A stretch of DNA of 64,000 nucleotides. Origin: Anisodus tanguticus (lineage: Eukaryota > Streptophyta > Magnoliopsida > Solanales > Solanaceae). The stretch is taken from assembly GCA_034509755.1 (NCBI GenBank), contig CM067541.1, positions 9,164,001 through 9,228,000 on the forward strand, given 5' to 3'. The notes under the pieces were generated by a model, which was not told the origin of the DNA, ran no database searches, and was given only the letters and a program-made list of their open reading frames with translations. A program made the translations under genes and the position numbers. Below, one piece after another: positions 23,765-35,390 of this stretch (the first letter of the stretch is position 1; every line of letters starts with the position of its first letter).

Positions 23765-24590
23765 ATGGAAAACGTCCAATATGCGACGTGGGCGGAGTTG
23801 TTTAAAATTCACGCTATCTCTTATCAAGTTCTTCATCACATCATTCCTCCCGCTAGACCCCTTCCTGCGGAGGATCCTGAGTTATGGATTACACTTGATG
23901 CTACCGTTCTCCGGTGGATCTATGCCACTATTTCGGTGGACCTTCTACAGACGATTATTGAGCCGGATACCACGGCTATGGCTGCATGGAATAGATTGCG
24001 TGACATATTCCAAGACAACCAACATTCACGTGTCGTCACACTCGAGCAGGAATTCTCTCTCGTTCGAATGGACGAATTTCCAAACGTTTATGCATATTGC
24101 AAGAAACTAAAGGAGTTGGCAGATCAACTCCGTAATGTTGGCACACCGATAACAAATAATCGTCTAGTTCTACAGTTGGTTGCCGGTCTTTCGGAGGCCT
24201 ATAATGGTGTGGGAACTCTCCTTCACCAAAGCAACCCTCTTCCCGACTTCTATCAAGCCCGCTCCATGCTTACGTTGGAAGAAGCCGGTTTGGCTAAAAA
24301 GGCGGCTACCGGAGCAAGCCCACTCGTCATGGTGGCATCCTCTCCTAGTTCTTCGGGTTTTGTGAATAATTCGGGCCAAAACCATAATAATGGTGGCGGC
24401 AAGAATAATAGCAAAAATAATAATAAAAACAGCGGGGGCAAACGCGGCGGTTCTGGTGGCGGTTCCGGTGGTCAACAAGCAGGCGGTGGGTCCCATCCAG
24501 GGTACAGTGGCCCACCACCCCCTGGGCCCAGCAGTGTGGCCCATGGCGGTGGAACCCGTACCATCCGGCGGCGAGGTTCCGGCGGCTAGT
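23765..24590 (+). pseudogene. copia gag (UBN2-type) fragment
   Basis: The first ATG in frame is at 23765 (MENVQYATWAELFKIHAISY). The frame shows the typical copia gag core: WNRLRDIF, LEQEFSLVRMDEFPNV, YCKKLKELADQLRNVG and LVLQLVAGLSEAYNGVGT, then a low-complexity N/G-rich linker. It leaves frame in the G/P-rich linker and stops at 24589. No CCHC zinc knuckle is visible. Gag would form the virus-like particle of the retrotransposon. Confidence 0.85.
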
Positions 24591-24779
24591 GGGGCTGGCC
24601 AACGGTCCGTGCCCAACACCCCCAGCGGTGGCGGCACGCGGCCGGTGGCCCAACAAGCGGCAAAGCAAGCAGCGATTCTACGGCCCAGCTCCACCACGGC
24701 CAGGAGTTCTTGGGCCCCGACCTCCGCAAGCCCATCATGCAGCAGGCCCCACTCAAACCGACATCGAGGCCGCAATGCA

Positions 24780-27700
24780 CACACTGGGGTTATCTCAACC
24801 GGACCCAAATTGGTATATGGACACGGTGTCACTACTCACATGACTTCCGAATCAGGTACTCTCTCATCTTATTCCAATTTGAGCACCCCTCGGGGGATAA
24901 TTGTTGGTAATGGCAGTTCTATTCCAATTCTAGGGTATGGTTAGAAAACGTTGTCTCCCCCAATCCACCACTCCTCTTGAAAAATACTTTGCATGCTCCT
25001 AAATTGATTAAAAATTTAGTGTCTGTCCGAAAGTTCACAAATGACAATTTGTTTCGTTGAATTTGATCCTTTCGGTTTCTCGTGAAGGATTTCAAGACGG
25101 GGAGTCATCTCATGAGGTGTGATAGTAGGGGGGATTTGTATCCTATCATACCCGGTTTCAGTCCATCGAGTCCAGCCTTGCCGTCAGCTTTTGCAGCCAT
25201 CTCTCCTTCCATGTGGCATGCTCGCCTGGGTCATCCGGGATCTTCTATTTTATCAGTTTTAGATAAAAATAGCTTTATTTCTTGTAAGGGTACGAGTCGT
25301 ACTCCAATTTGTCAGTCTTGTTCATTAGGAAAAATTGTTAAATTGCCATTTGTAGACTCCAATTCTCATACTTCTATGCAGTTTGACATTATTCATAGCG
25401 ACTTATGGACGTCTCCGGTTCTTAGTTCATTGGGTCATCGATATTATGTTCTCTTTTTAGATGATTATTCTAGATTTTTGTGGACGTTTCCAATTGCGAA
25501 TAAATCACAAGTGTTTTCCGTCTTCATCAAATTTAGAGCGTTCATTCGTACTCAATTCGAAAGAGAAATAAAAAATATTCAATGTGATAATGGGAAAGAG
25601 TATGACAATAGGGAGTTTCGGGAGTTTTATGCTAATAATGGGATAAATTTTCATTTTTCGTGTCCTCATACATCTTCACAAAATGGGAAAGCCGAACGCA
25701 AAATTTGTTCCATAAATAACATTGTCCGAACTCTCTTAATTCATGCCTCCGTACCTCCATATTTTTGGCATCACGCTCTACAAATGGCCACATATCTTCT
25801 TAACATAATTCCGTCTAAAGGTCTGACATATTCTTCCCCCCTCAAAATCCTATATAATAAGAACCCTTCTTATTCTCATCTTCGGATTTTTGGGTGCTTA
25901 TGTTATCCGTTATTCCCATCCACCACAATTAACAAACTTCAGGCTCGGTCTACCCCGTGTGTATTTTTGGGTTATCCGTCCAATCATCGTGGTTATAAGT
26001 GTTTTGATTTATCCTCCAAGAAAATCATAATTAATCGCCATGTCATTTTTGATGAAACCCAATTTCCGTTTACAAAAGTGCATACTCCCGAGCCTAGGTT
26101 GTATGAGTTTTTGGATGACCAAATATCCCCGTATATTATTCAGAATTTTTCGGACATCTCCCGCACCCAAAATCCTCTAGCGGGCCCACTGCCCGCTGGT
26201 CCCACAGTCCCGCCAGCAGCTGCAGTTCCAGTTTCTGGATCAGTCCCAGCAATTGGGCCAGTCCAGCCCAGTCCGGAACAGATCCAACGGATAACCCCAG
26301 TTTACCGATTTGGGCCGGCAGAGCCCACATCGCCCGCCTTGGCCCGTCTGTCCCGAGCCCAGAAAAATCTCAAAATTCACTCAATTCTTCCTCGAGTCAT
26401 AGACCGGTCACTCGGAGTCAGCGGGGTATTTTTACACCTAAAAGACATTTTAATTTACATTCAGATGTCTCTAAATCCCCATTGCCCCGCAATCCTGTGT
26501 CAGCTTTAAATGACCCTAATTGGAAAATTGCTATGACTGATGAATATAATGCTCTTATTGATAATAAGACGTGGGAGTTGGTGCCCATCCTTGTGGTATT
26601 AATGTTATCAGGTCTATGTTGATTTTTGCTCATAAGGAGAATTCAGATGGGTCATTTGCTCGACATAAGGCGCGACTTGTGGGTGACGGTAAGACTCAGC
26701 AGGTTGGGATTGATTGTGGTGAGACGTTTAGTCCGGTGGTCAAACCGGCTACCATCCGCACTGTGCTTAGCTTGGCTCTTTCAAAGACTTGGTCAATTCA
26801 TCAGTTGGATGTTAAGAATGCTTTCCTACACGGTGATCTCAAGGAAACAGTCTATATGCATCAGCCGTTGGGTTTCAGGGATCCAAACTGTCCTCATCAT
26901 GTATGTTTGTTGAAGAAGTCCTTATATGGGCTTAAGCAGTCTCCACGGGCCTGGTACACGAGGTTTGCTGACTTTGTTTCAACTATTGGGTTCACTCACA
27001 GCAGGTCAGATAATTCATTGTTCATATACCGCCGTGGTTCGTCCTTGGCCTACATTCTGTTGTATGTGGATGATATCATCTTGACTGCCTCCTCCAATGC
27101 TTTGCGCCAGTCTATCATGGCCATATTCAGTTCTGAATTTGCTATGAAAGACTTGGGGCCCTTGAGTTATTTTTTGGGGATTGTTGTCAAACGTCATTCA
27201 GATGGGTTGTTTCTGTCTCAATGGAAGTATGCTGCTGAGATCATCGAGAGAGCTGGGATGTCATCCTGTAAGTCCACTTCCACGCCAGTTGAGGCAAATC
27301 CAAAGCTAAGTGCCGCAACGGCCAGTGCACCATACGAGGACCCGACCCGCTATCGCGCCTGGCGGGGCCCTCCAAAGTATCTTACCTTTACTAGACCGGA
27401 TATTACATATGTGGTTCAGCAGGTGTGTTTATTCATGCATGATCCCAGAGTTGAGCACATGAATGCAATCAATCGCATCATTCGGTATATTCAGGGGACA
27501 CTAGACTATGGGTTGCACCTGTATCCTTCATCTACATCCACACTTGTCTCTTACACGGATGTCGATTGGGGTGGTTGTCCCGACACGGACGGTCGACTTC
27601 GCTCTTTGTATATTCCTTGGCAACAACTTGGTCTCCTGGTCAGCAAAACGTCAGGCAACTCTATCACGCTCAAGTGTCGAGACAGAATATCGAGGGGTAG

Positions 27701-28029
27701 CGAATGTAGTCTCCGAATCATGTTGGCTACATAATTTGCTTTTGGAGCTTCATTGTCCCATTCAGAAGGCAACCTTGGTATATTGCGATAACATTAGTGC
27801 CATCTACCTTTCAGGTAACCCAGTTCAACACCAACGCACCAAGCATATCGAAATGGACATTCACTTTGTCCGTGAAAAGGTTGCAAAGGGTCAAGTTCAC
27901 GTATGCCATGTCCCGTCTCGTTATCAAATTGCAGACATCTTTACAAAGGGTCTACCAGCGGTTCTCTTTGAAGATTTTAGGGACAGTCTCAGCGTTCGAA
28001 AACCGTCCGCTATGACTGCGGGGGTGTGT
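24780..28029 (+). pseudogene. copia pol: protease, integrase, reverse transcriptase, RNase H, frameshifted
   Basis: Protease: WYMDT at about 24813 runs out of frame at the catalytic DTG, where a G run appears one base short. GAG-pre-integrase (MWHARLGHPG) and integrase follow in 25082-26509, with catalytic acidic residues in HSDLWTSP, CDNGKEYDN and NGKAERK. Reverse transcriptase at about 26571-27734 has KARLVGDGKTQQVG, LDVKNAFLHGDL and the active-site YVDDIILTA. RNase H (YTDVDW, ETEYRG, YCDN) continues in another frame at 27508-28029 and ends SAMTAGVC just before the 3' LTR. The product would copy and integrate the element, but the frame breaks prevent one polyprotein. Confidence 0.88.
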
Positions 28030-28403
28030 TAAACAGAGCAATATACATGTGATATACACTGAATATACAGCAGTGTATATCACATGTATATCAATGGACT
28101 AAAGCAGCAAGCAGCAGCGGCCCAGTTAGGCCTCTCGGCAGTGGGCCTCTCTTAGCCCAGAACGTCCAGCCCATGGTAGTATTTAGGGCAGCAAAACAGT
28201 GGACAAGATTTGTATATTAAGGAAAGTATATTGTGTGTATATGGTAGTATATTTGTTACCTAGATTAGGATATACACTTACCATAATTAGGATATACACT
28301 TACCATATTGTATAGTTAGAATTATGGTAGAAGAAGGTTTGTAACTTGTATATATATATATCTATTCAATCAATGAAAATAATCAAGGGGATTATTTCTT
28401 TCA
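28027..28403 (+). repeat. 3' LTR of the copia element
   Basis: 377 bp, starts TGTTAAACAG and ends TTTCTTTCA. It overlaps almost exactly the 5' LTR apart from the GC-rich indel noted there. A G-rich stretch (CTGCGGGGGTG) immediately upstream is the likely polypurine primer. Confidence 0.92.
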
Positions 28404-28684
28404 CCTACACCACCCCACAATAACAAGACCCAACTTTTTATTTATGTCCGGATCAATTTTCACATTTTGATTAATTCCATAGAATACTTGCTATTTTCTA
28501 GTCATATATATACCAAGTAACTCTTGTCCACTAATAACAACGATCCCTTCTTCTCGTATCCTTATTTCATTTATAACTTCTTTTGTCCCTTCAAAAGACA
28601 TATTAGTCTACAAGCAAGAACCTCCCCTCCGAGCACCCACCCCCATTATCCAAATACCCTTTTTTATTTATATTTATTTTATAT

Positions 28685-28824
28685 TTATAGCGTCTGAGTT
28701 GAAAATAACATATCTGCCCCACAAAGGTAGAAATAAGGTTTGCGTACATTCTATCTCCCCAAACCCTACTTATGAAATTGCACTGATATATTATCGTTGT
28801 TGTTGTTGCTTATAGCGTCTGAGT
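28685..28824 (+). mobile_element. Truncated TS-type SINE in the BKI1 upstream region
   Basis: TTATAGCGTCTGAGT flanks the insert at 28685-28699 and 28810-28824. The 110-bp insert contains GTTTGCGTACATTCTATC and ends in GTTGTTGTTGTTG, the TS-SINE tail. It lies about 240 bp upstream of the BKI1 start codon, so it could influence that promoter. The head is missing. Confidence 0.82.
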
Positions 28825-29045
28825 CAATTTATGTGCATCTGAACTAATTTCACAAGGTACTTATTACCAAGTAACTATGTCCACCAATAACAAAGACACC
28901 ATTCTTCTCATATCCTTATCCTTTTTTGTAATTTTTTTGTCCCTTCATACAAAGAAGAACATTAAGAGAAGTTAGACAAACACCCCATATATTAGATCTT
29001 ACTATAGCGATTTTCTTACCCTTTAAACATATATCCATATGGTCT

Positions 29046-29939
29046 ATGGACATCCAACAACATCAAAACATGAGAGACGACAAAGAAGAGAAACAAAGAA
29101 ATCAAGAAAGTGATCATCAAAAGGCCATCACCAACAGTGCAAGTGCAGCCTCATCAACACCACCTTCACCTTCATCTTCATCATCATCTCCTTCACATGA
29201 ATTCTCATTCACAATCTCATTTCAACAAACAAAACAAATCCCACCTTCTTCTACTACTTCTTCATCATCATTTGCCATAGATTTATCACCAGCTGATGAT
29301 ATTTTTTTCCATGGACACTTACTTCCTCTTCACCTTCTTTCCCATCTCTCCACATCATCCCCTAGATGTTCCACCAATTCCCTTGATAGTTTCACTCTCC
29401 CAAAAAAAGATCACTTTTTTGATGACCATAAAGTCCAAAATTTCAAGAATCAAAGAATATTATTAGATGAAGATATTACTTATACATCTAAGGGGAAACA
29501 AAAGGCTAAGTCTTTTTCCCCTTTTGGACTACCAAATTGGAGAAAGGAAAAAGAAAACAAAGAGAGATCACAACAATATAGCAAGAAGATGAAATTTGAT
29601 GTGATGACTCAAGTTGTGAAGAGGTACATAAGAATGGTTAGGCCATTTTTATCTTTTAGAAACAAAAAGAATATGCAATTTCATATGCAATCATATTCTT
29701 TTTCTTGGAATTTATTAAGTTCAAGAGGAATAAAAGGGCAATATTCATCAGCACCATCTTCAATGAGAACATCTCCTACAAACAGTGGTCTTCTTGTAGC
29801 AACACCAACAGGAGGAACTTATAATTCTTCTTCTTCTTCTTATTCAAGTGACAACACTATGGAAGAGTTGCAAGCTGCTATACAAGCTGCAATTGCTCAT
29901 TGTAAGAAATCTATTTCAATGGAAGAGAAAATCAAATGA
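29046..29939 (+). CDS. BKI1: BRI1 KINASE INHIBITOR 1 (BKI1)
   Basis: 297 residues, no intron. BKI1 is a plasma-membrane-associated repressor of brassinosteroid signalling: it binds the BRI1 kinase domain and blocks pairing with BAK1 until BRI1 phosphorylates it and it leaves the membrane. The N-terminal 120 residues are low-complexity S/T/P-rich. KAKSFSPFGLPNW (154-165) is conserved in the family. The basic segment at 180-209 (KKMKFDVMTQVVKRYIRMVRP) is the membrane-targeting region, and Y194 is the probable counterpart of the BRI1-phosphorylated tyrosine. SAPSSMRTSPTNSGLLVATP (235-254) matches the serine region linked to 14-3-3 binding in Arabidopsis. The C-terminal BRI1-interacting motif is TMEELQAAIQAAIAHCKKSI (271-290). 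All hallmark blocks are present and the frame is intact, so the gene looks functional. A copia element and a SINE sit upstream. Confidence 0.93.
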   Translation: MDIQQHQNMRDDKEEKQRNQESDHQKAITNSASAASSTPPSPSSSSSSPSHEFSFTISFQQTKQIPPSSTTSSSSFAIDLSPADDIFFHGHLLPLHLLSHLSTSSPRCSTNSLDSFTLPKKDHFFDDHKVQNFKNQRILLDEDITYTSKGKQKAKSFSPFGLPNWRKEKENKERSQQYSKKMKFDVMTQVVKRYIRMVRPFLSFRNKKNMQFHMQSYSFSWNLLSSRGIKGQYSSAPSSMRTSPTNSGLLVATPTGGTYNSSSSSYSSDNTMEELQAAIQAAIAHCKKSISMEEKIK

Positions 29940-30020
29940 GTATTGCTAGTACTTATTTGTCATGCAACGGATTTTAGTTTGTGATAGCAGGTTAGTTACC
30001 ATTTTTATCAGATTATCTAT
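29940..30020 (+). other. BKI1 3' flank
   Basis: Short region between the TGA at 29937-29939 and a Stowaway MITE; the 3' UTR and polyadenylation signal probably lie here or extend into the MITE. Confidence 0.3.
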
Positions 30021-30277
30021 TACTTTCTCCGTTTCAATTTGTTTGAAGGTTGACCAGTTTAGCGGTCAAATAACTTTTTCTTGATTTAATTTTAAACATA
30101 AATTCTTCGAGTATTTTACCATAAAATTTTCATATTTGAAAACTACATAAAAAGTATTATAAGTCTGCATAATTAATAATTTACAATATATGAAATGAGC
30201 TGGAGAAAATCGTAGTCAAAGAAAGAACTGTTTGACTCACAAATTGGTCAATCTTCAAACAAATTGGGACGGGAGTA
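30021..30277. mobile_element. Stowaway-type MITE
   Basis: Left terminus CTTTCTCCGTTTCAATTTG pairs with right terminus CAAATTGGGACGGGAG, and pairing continues inward through GAAGGTTGACCA and TGGTCAATCTTC. TA flanks both ends. Element 30023-30275, non-coding. Confidence 0.85.
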
Positions 30278-30654
30278 TTGTTTATCAAGAGATTACTTGT
30301 AATTACCTAAGAAATGACATAATTGAAACTATATTTTACATCGTCAGTTAATAGAACTTAAACTCATTGATGATCTTCGAGATTTTTTCTTACGGTAAAT
30401 AAAACGGGTTTTGACTAACTTGCTTTACATTCACGTCTCAATCTATGCGACTGTCCCTAAAGAAGGGGTTTTATCGGCTTGCGTTAGTTTGAAATTACTA
30501 CTATACTAGATTAGATTATTTTCGTAATAGAAGAGATATTTGACGATAAGTTTATGCTTGCTTGGAGGGATCATCATAGTTTTTTGTATTCTTAAATTGA
30601 TTTTCTTGTGTAACATAAGGGTGAATATATGCAAGTATTTTAAAACATGAGCAA

Positions 30655-30951
30655 AACGTCTTGATACCACGAAAGAAATAATCTCTTGATTATTTTCATT
30701 ATGTGAAAGACTATATATACAAGTTACATAATAGGAGAATCATATTCCTAAAACCTTATTCTATACATTTATGGTAATACACTAATTATGGTAATACAAT
30801 ACTAATTATATTACAACCTTACCTAAACTAGGATACTAAATATTTACCATAAATTACACATAATAATCAGCCCATCCGAGGGCCAATCCGTGAGCATAGC
30901 CGAGACCTAATATACACATGTATATTGTGTGTATATTGTGTATATTTAACA
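30655..30951 (-). mobile_element. Isolated copia LTR with adjacent primer-binding site
   Basis: Minus-strand LTR of about 282 bp (30951-30670), starting TGTTAAATATACAC and ending GATTATTTCTTTCG. It is followed by TGGTATCAAGACG, the copia primer-binding site. Nothing of gag follows, so it is a 5' LTR remnant rather than a clean solo LTR. It belongs to the same broad LTR group as the 23-28 kb element. Confidence 0.75.
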
Positions 30952-31845
30952 CAAACTTGATAGGAAAGTGATTTGAACTTCTTTATATTGATTCAAATAA
31001 TTAAGTTGATAAGAAAGTGATTTGAGCTTCTTAATTAATGATCAAATTTAAATACTTTGAAAGATATCATACATTTTAGGAGTAATTATTTCTTCGTCCT
31101 TTATTAGCTCACCTTTTCAATGTGTACTTCCACAGTGTCCACTCTGAGATGACATACCCAAGGAGACCACACGAGTTTAGCGTAATCTTTTATAATTTGA
31201 ATAAGAAAAAAAATTGCAATTTTTTGTGTGTTTTATTTTCCAACTTTTCACGCATATAAAAAAATACATTTTGGAAGATTTTAATATTTGCAATGGACCA
31301 CAAGTCAGTTGGACTGACCACACCTATAAAACTTGGTAAATGACAATAAATGGATTCAAGTAACATAACCTGACAATATAAACAATATTATATCATCATA
31401 GTGTTATTTAATCTGTCAATTAATGTGATAGCAAATTGTTTATATATAACCAATGCGAGCTTATTAAATATATATTTGTTAATAGAAGTTAAACACGTAT
31501 AATAATTAGCAAAGGGACCATCAGAATGTAACATGTAGCTTTTTATGTGCTCATGCACAACTCAACTCATGCACAACTCAAATATATTGTCCTTTTTGGA
31601 TTGACAACTCCTGACACCAATAACCTTTGTTTCCTTTAGAATCTTTGCATCATTTCACATGGTGGCAATCGAACGGACCTTTAAATTATTTTTATGGCCT
31701 TCGACAGGGAACAAAGATAGACTGCAATTTGTTGGGATAAAACATACTAGTACTACTACTTAGTTGACTTATAAATTGTAATTACACGCAATATTTAATA
31801 TTTTTTATACAATTAATAGAACTCAATTTAGCTAAGATCTTTTAT
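30952..31845. other. Intergenic, no recognised gene
   Basis: AT-rich DNA between the copia LTR remnant and the long-TIR element. No supported coding region or RNA gene. Confidence 0.5.
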
Positions 31846-32056
31846 GGCCCTTTAAACTTGTAGTATTTTCTCATTTAAACACTTGAACTAAGCTTTCCTA
31901 TTGAGTCCCTAATAGTGTAAATAAAGTGTGTCAATTAGACACACATTGATTACCTGACACTCAATTCTAGGCGCGTCAAACGGTGAAAGACTATGGCAAT
32001 GATAAAACAAAATGGGGATTTGCAGTGGGGGTGCGAAGAGTAATGACGCGAGGAGT

Positions 32057-32125
32057 GGGGGTGCCATATATATAACTTAATTGTAAAGGATGGTCTATCA
32101 CTTTTTGAAGGTAAAATACAATTTG
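32057..32125 (+). pseudogene. Fragment of hAT transposase inside the long-TIR element
   Basis: Starting GCCATATATATAACTTAATT, about 58 bp matches the complement of 53155-53212 in the hAT transposase, apart from a short deletion further on. It codes for part of IYNLIVKDGLSLFE. Too short to be functional; it marks capture of, or insertion by, hAT-derived DNA. Confidence 0.8.
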
Positions 32126-32439
32126 GGGGTGAGTTTTTTTTAAAAAGAATTTCCACTTGTCGAATTGTTATTTGCTCTTTTTGCCACAGCAGAAGCACTT
32201 GAACAACACGCGCTTCCTTATAGACTATGAAATTTGTGTCTATAAAGTATAAGCACATTTGGGCGAGTTAATTCCGTAGATCGTCATTCAAGTTTACGGA
32301 CAAAAATCACTTTTATATCATTTAGGACAACAAAGTCAGTTAATTATTACTATTTTTCTAAAAAAATACCTAAATATTTCAAAAGTCTCATTCATTCTCT
32401 TCTAGTTGGCATGACAAGTTATTAAAATCTTATTCTTTT

Positions 32440-32905
32440 TAAATAATAAACTTATTTAACTCATTAAACCCATTTAACCACACATATCTTATATCCAATC
32501 AAACATGATCCAGTTAAAAAGCGGCAATGGAACAAACTAGCATGTACCTAAATGAATTTGAATTAAAAGATGAAGTTTTAAAATGTTACTCATTTAAAAT
32601 CTTATTCGTTTTTAAATAATAAACTTATTTAACTCATTAAACCCATTTAACCACACATATCTTATATCCAATCAAACATGATAAAAAGCGGCAATGGAAC
32701 AAACTAGATCGCATGTACCTTTTAAATGACAACAAATTAACTATTACTATTTTTCTAAAAAAATACCTAAAATTCAAAAGTCTCAAGATGAAGTTATTAA
32801 AATCTTATTCTTTTTAAATAATAAACTTATTTAACTCATTAAACCCATTTAACCACACATATCTTTATTCAAACAAATAAAAAGCGGCAATGGAACAAAT
32901 ATGAA
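32440..32905. repeat. Triplicated segment in the left arm of the long-TIR element
   Basis: A block starting AATAATAAACTTATTTAACT and ending AAAGCGGCAATGGAACAAA occurs at about 32446, 32622 and 32815, spaced about 175-195 bp, with small deletions in the second and third copies. The right arm carries only one inverted counterpart. Confidence 0.85.
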
Positions 32906-33380
32906 GTTTTAAAATTAAAAATAAAATATAAGAAATTTGAATTTGAGTTACTTTAGAGCTTTAGTTTAATATATTGCTATATATTAACATGGCAAGTTGA
33001 AATATCTATATCTTACCGTAAAATAAATTAAGAATATATTATATTTCATATAGGACTAATAATATAACAATTTAAAATAAAATATAAGAGTAATAATATA
33101 ACATTTAAAATAAAATTATACTAATGAAAATTCTATACTTTCCGCAGGAGAAATAAAAAATCTCGATGGTATAAAATGAAAATACCAAAAATTACATACT
33201 ACATATTTAAGGATAAATTATTCAAAATACAAAAGAAACATTTACATTAACTTTATTTTTTAAAATATACGGTTCAATTAGATTTCTTAAAAGTTAAACT
33301 GATAGGAATGTAATCTTGTGTTAGTTGTGCAATTCCATTTTGATGTGGAAAGAATATGTTGTTTAATGTGAAAAAATATG

Positions 33381-33644
33381 TACTACTTATGTCCTAATTT
33401 ATGTGCCACTTTGCGTTTTCCGAGATTCAAATTATATGAACTTTGATCAACATTTTAAGATGTAATTTTTCCACCAAATTGATATGAGAAAAGTTGCAAC
33501 TTATAATACTTTTCATGTAGTTTTCAAATATATTAATTTTAATGTTAAAATATTGAGTTAATATAATCTAATTTAGCTTCAAAATTTAGTCAAATTGACT
33601 CTCGAAAAACAAAAAATATCACATAAATTGGGACGGAGGGAGTA
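33381..33644. mobile_element. Stowaway-type MITE nested in the long-TIR element
   Basis: CTACTTATGTCCTAATTTATG at the left pairs with CACATAAATTGGGACGGAGG at the right, with TA on both sides. Non-coding, 33383-33642. Confidence 0.82.
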
Positions 33645-34159
33645 TTTCTTAAAAATTAAATTTGAATAAAAAGATAAAAATTACTTGAATTTTAATTTAA
33701 ATTGAAAGATAATATATTTGAAAAAGTGGCTAAATAGAAAATATGGGTTGATTCTTTTGCCGCTTTTTAACCGGGTCATATTTGATTGGGTTTAAAATAT
33801 GAATTTGGTTAAATGAATTTGAGTTAAATATGTCAAGTATTAAAAATGATGGGACTTTAATGAAATGACATGCCAACTAGGAGAGAAGAAATCTTTTGAT
33901 GTGTTTAGGTATCTTTTGAGAATAATAGTGATAGTTGAGTGATTTTGTTGTCCTAAATGAAACTCAAGTGATTTTTATAGAAAATTTCCTAAACTTTGGT
34001 AACTATCTAGGGAGTTAACTTCCAATTGGGCTTAGGTGTGAGTGTTCAATAGGAACAAAGTTTAGTTTAGGTGTCTAAATAAAAAATTGGTCTAACTTTA
34101 AGGGGTTACATATGTATTCAACCATCTTTTATTAATTGCATTATTATATGTGACGGATT

Positions 34160-34722
34160 AATGAAAAATAATATTCCTTTTATCTCAGTTTATGTGATGG
34201 TGTTTGACTCATGTGTAGGGAGTTTAAGAAAGAAAGGATTTTTTTTTGAAAAATATAATCTAAAAAAGTCATAAATATTTATGTGGCTATAAATCATCTC
34301 ATTAAGAGTAAAATGAGAAATTTATAATTAAATTATTTTTAAATAAGAAAATATAACTCTTTTAAACCGATTAAAAAAAGGAGTATACAAGAAGAGATCG
34401 TTTCTTCCTCTCAAGACAGTTGATCAATCGTATGACCAAGTTTTGAAAGTCTACTTATTTTGAAAAGTATTTTTTGTCATAAATACTGTTTCAAAAAAAT
34501 ATTTTTGAAGAGTAATAATTTGTGTTTGGATAATCAATTTTAAAAATACTTATATCAATATTAGAACAATAATTTATGCTTGGGTAAAGTTTCAAAGGTT
34601 CTACGGAAAAAGTTACTTTTTTGAACTTCTGAAAAATAATTTTTGTTATAATATATAACAACACGTTAACTTTTTAAAATAATCATTTTTCGCCTTCGAG
34701 AAATCTGATCAAACAGACTATA
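34160..34722. mobile_element. Two diverged MITE-like elements
   Basis: 34174-34384 begins with a Stowaway-like TTCCTTTTATCTCAGTTTATG and ends AAAAAAGGAGTATA. 34433-34722 begins GACCAAGTTTTGAAAG and ends GAGAAATCTGATCAAACAG, similar to the common Solanaceae MITE with GCTTGGCCAAAC-type termini. Both are degenerate and have no coding capacity; limits are approximate. Confidence 0.45.
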
Positions 34723-35390
34723 ATATGGTGTGAGACTTAAGAATAAGGGCATGAATGTACATATTTTTTTATATTTAACTAGCGAATGTAATCTTTAGAA
34801 TTATGTTCAGAACTTCTTCTACCTTCATCCTCGTCCTTCTTCTTCCAATAAATTGTGAGCACACAATTAAAATGGAAAAAGAATGAGATAATACAATGAA
34901 AAATTGAAGACTCATTGCTTAGTTGTGGTTGAAATTGAGCGGATCTTATTTTGTCTATCCTTAATGATTGAGATTAATTTGAAATACACCACTATTGAGT
35001 TTTATTAGGTTTGAACAAAAGCTTTTGAAGAAGATAAAGTGGGTCTATTATTTTTGAACGTTTGGGTTGAGTCTAATGAAATTTTTTTGTTGAGATAGGC
35101 ATTAAAAGGTTGGATATCAAATTTGGAGCTGATTTAAATCACGTTTAAAGAAAAAATATATTGGAGAAATATTTGCACAATAAGTTATGGTGATCCTTTA
35201 AGATTTTTTGCCCAAATTATAGCCATCTTTCAAAATTAGCGATAAGATAAATTTTATCCACTAAACTGAATTCTGTTATAATTTGTGACCCAATTCTGAT
35301 GATCTATTAGAAATTGTAATAAAGCAAGTTTTGCCTATTAATTTGGAATTCTAGAGATTTATCTGTATTTTGCCACCTAATGGTGGGTGT
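34723..35390. other. Intergenic, no recognised gene
   Basis: AT-rich sequence; no domain or RNA gene seen. Confidence 0.5.

Larger units (their letters stand above)
23124..28408 (+). mobile_element. Ty1/copia LTR retrotransposon with both LTRs and 5-bp target-site duplication
   Basis: Element limits 23129-28403, flanked by CCTAC at 23124-23128 and 28404-28408. LTRs begin TGTTAAACAG and end TTTCTTTCA. Order is gag, protease, integrase, reverse transcriptase, RNase H, which defines copia. The primer-binding site TGGTATCAAAAG follows the left LTR at 23532. Coding is split over several frames, so this copy is not autonomous. LTR similarity and the intact target duplication suggest a fairly recent insertion. 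Confidence 0.93.
31846..34112. mobile_element. Long-terminal-inverted-repeat element, Mutator-like, with captured hAT fragment
   Basis: The outer left arm at 31848-31910 (CCCTTTAAACTTG, then CACTTGAACTAAGC and CCTATTGA) is inverted at 34020-34105. A second inverted block pairs 32283-32535 with 33745-33985: AAAAATCACTTTTATATCA against its complement, and AAAAAGCGGCAA at 32517 against TTGCCGCTTTTTAACC at 33758. Together the arms are several hundred bp at roughly 70% identity by eye. Long arms without a transposase frame suggest a non-autonomous MULE or foldback element. A Stowaway MITE is nested at 33381-33644. Exact ends and target duplication could not be fixed. Confidence 0.6.

Noticed and set aside
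24170..24832. 220-residue minus-strand reading frame
   Set aside because: Antisense shadow of copia gag and its G/P-rich linker; no recognisable family.
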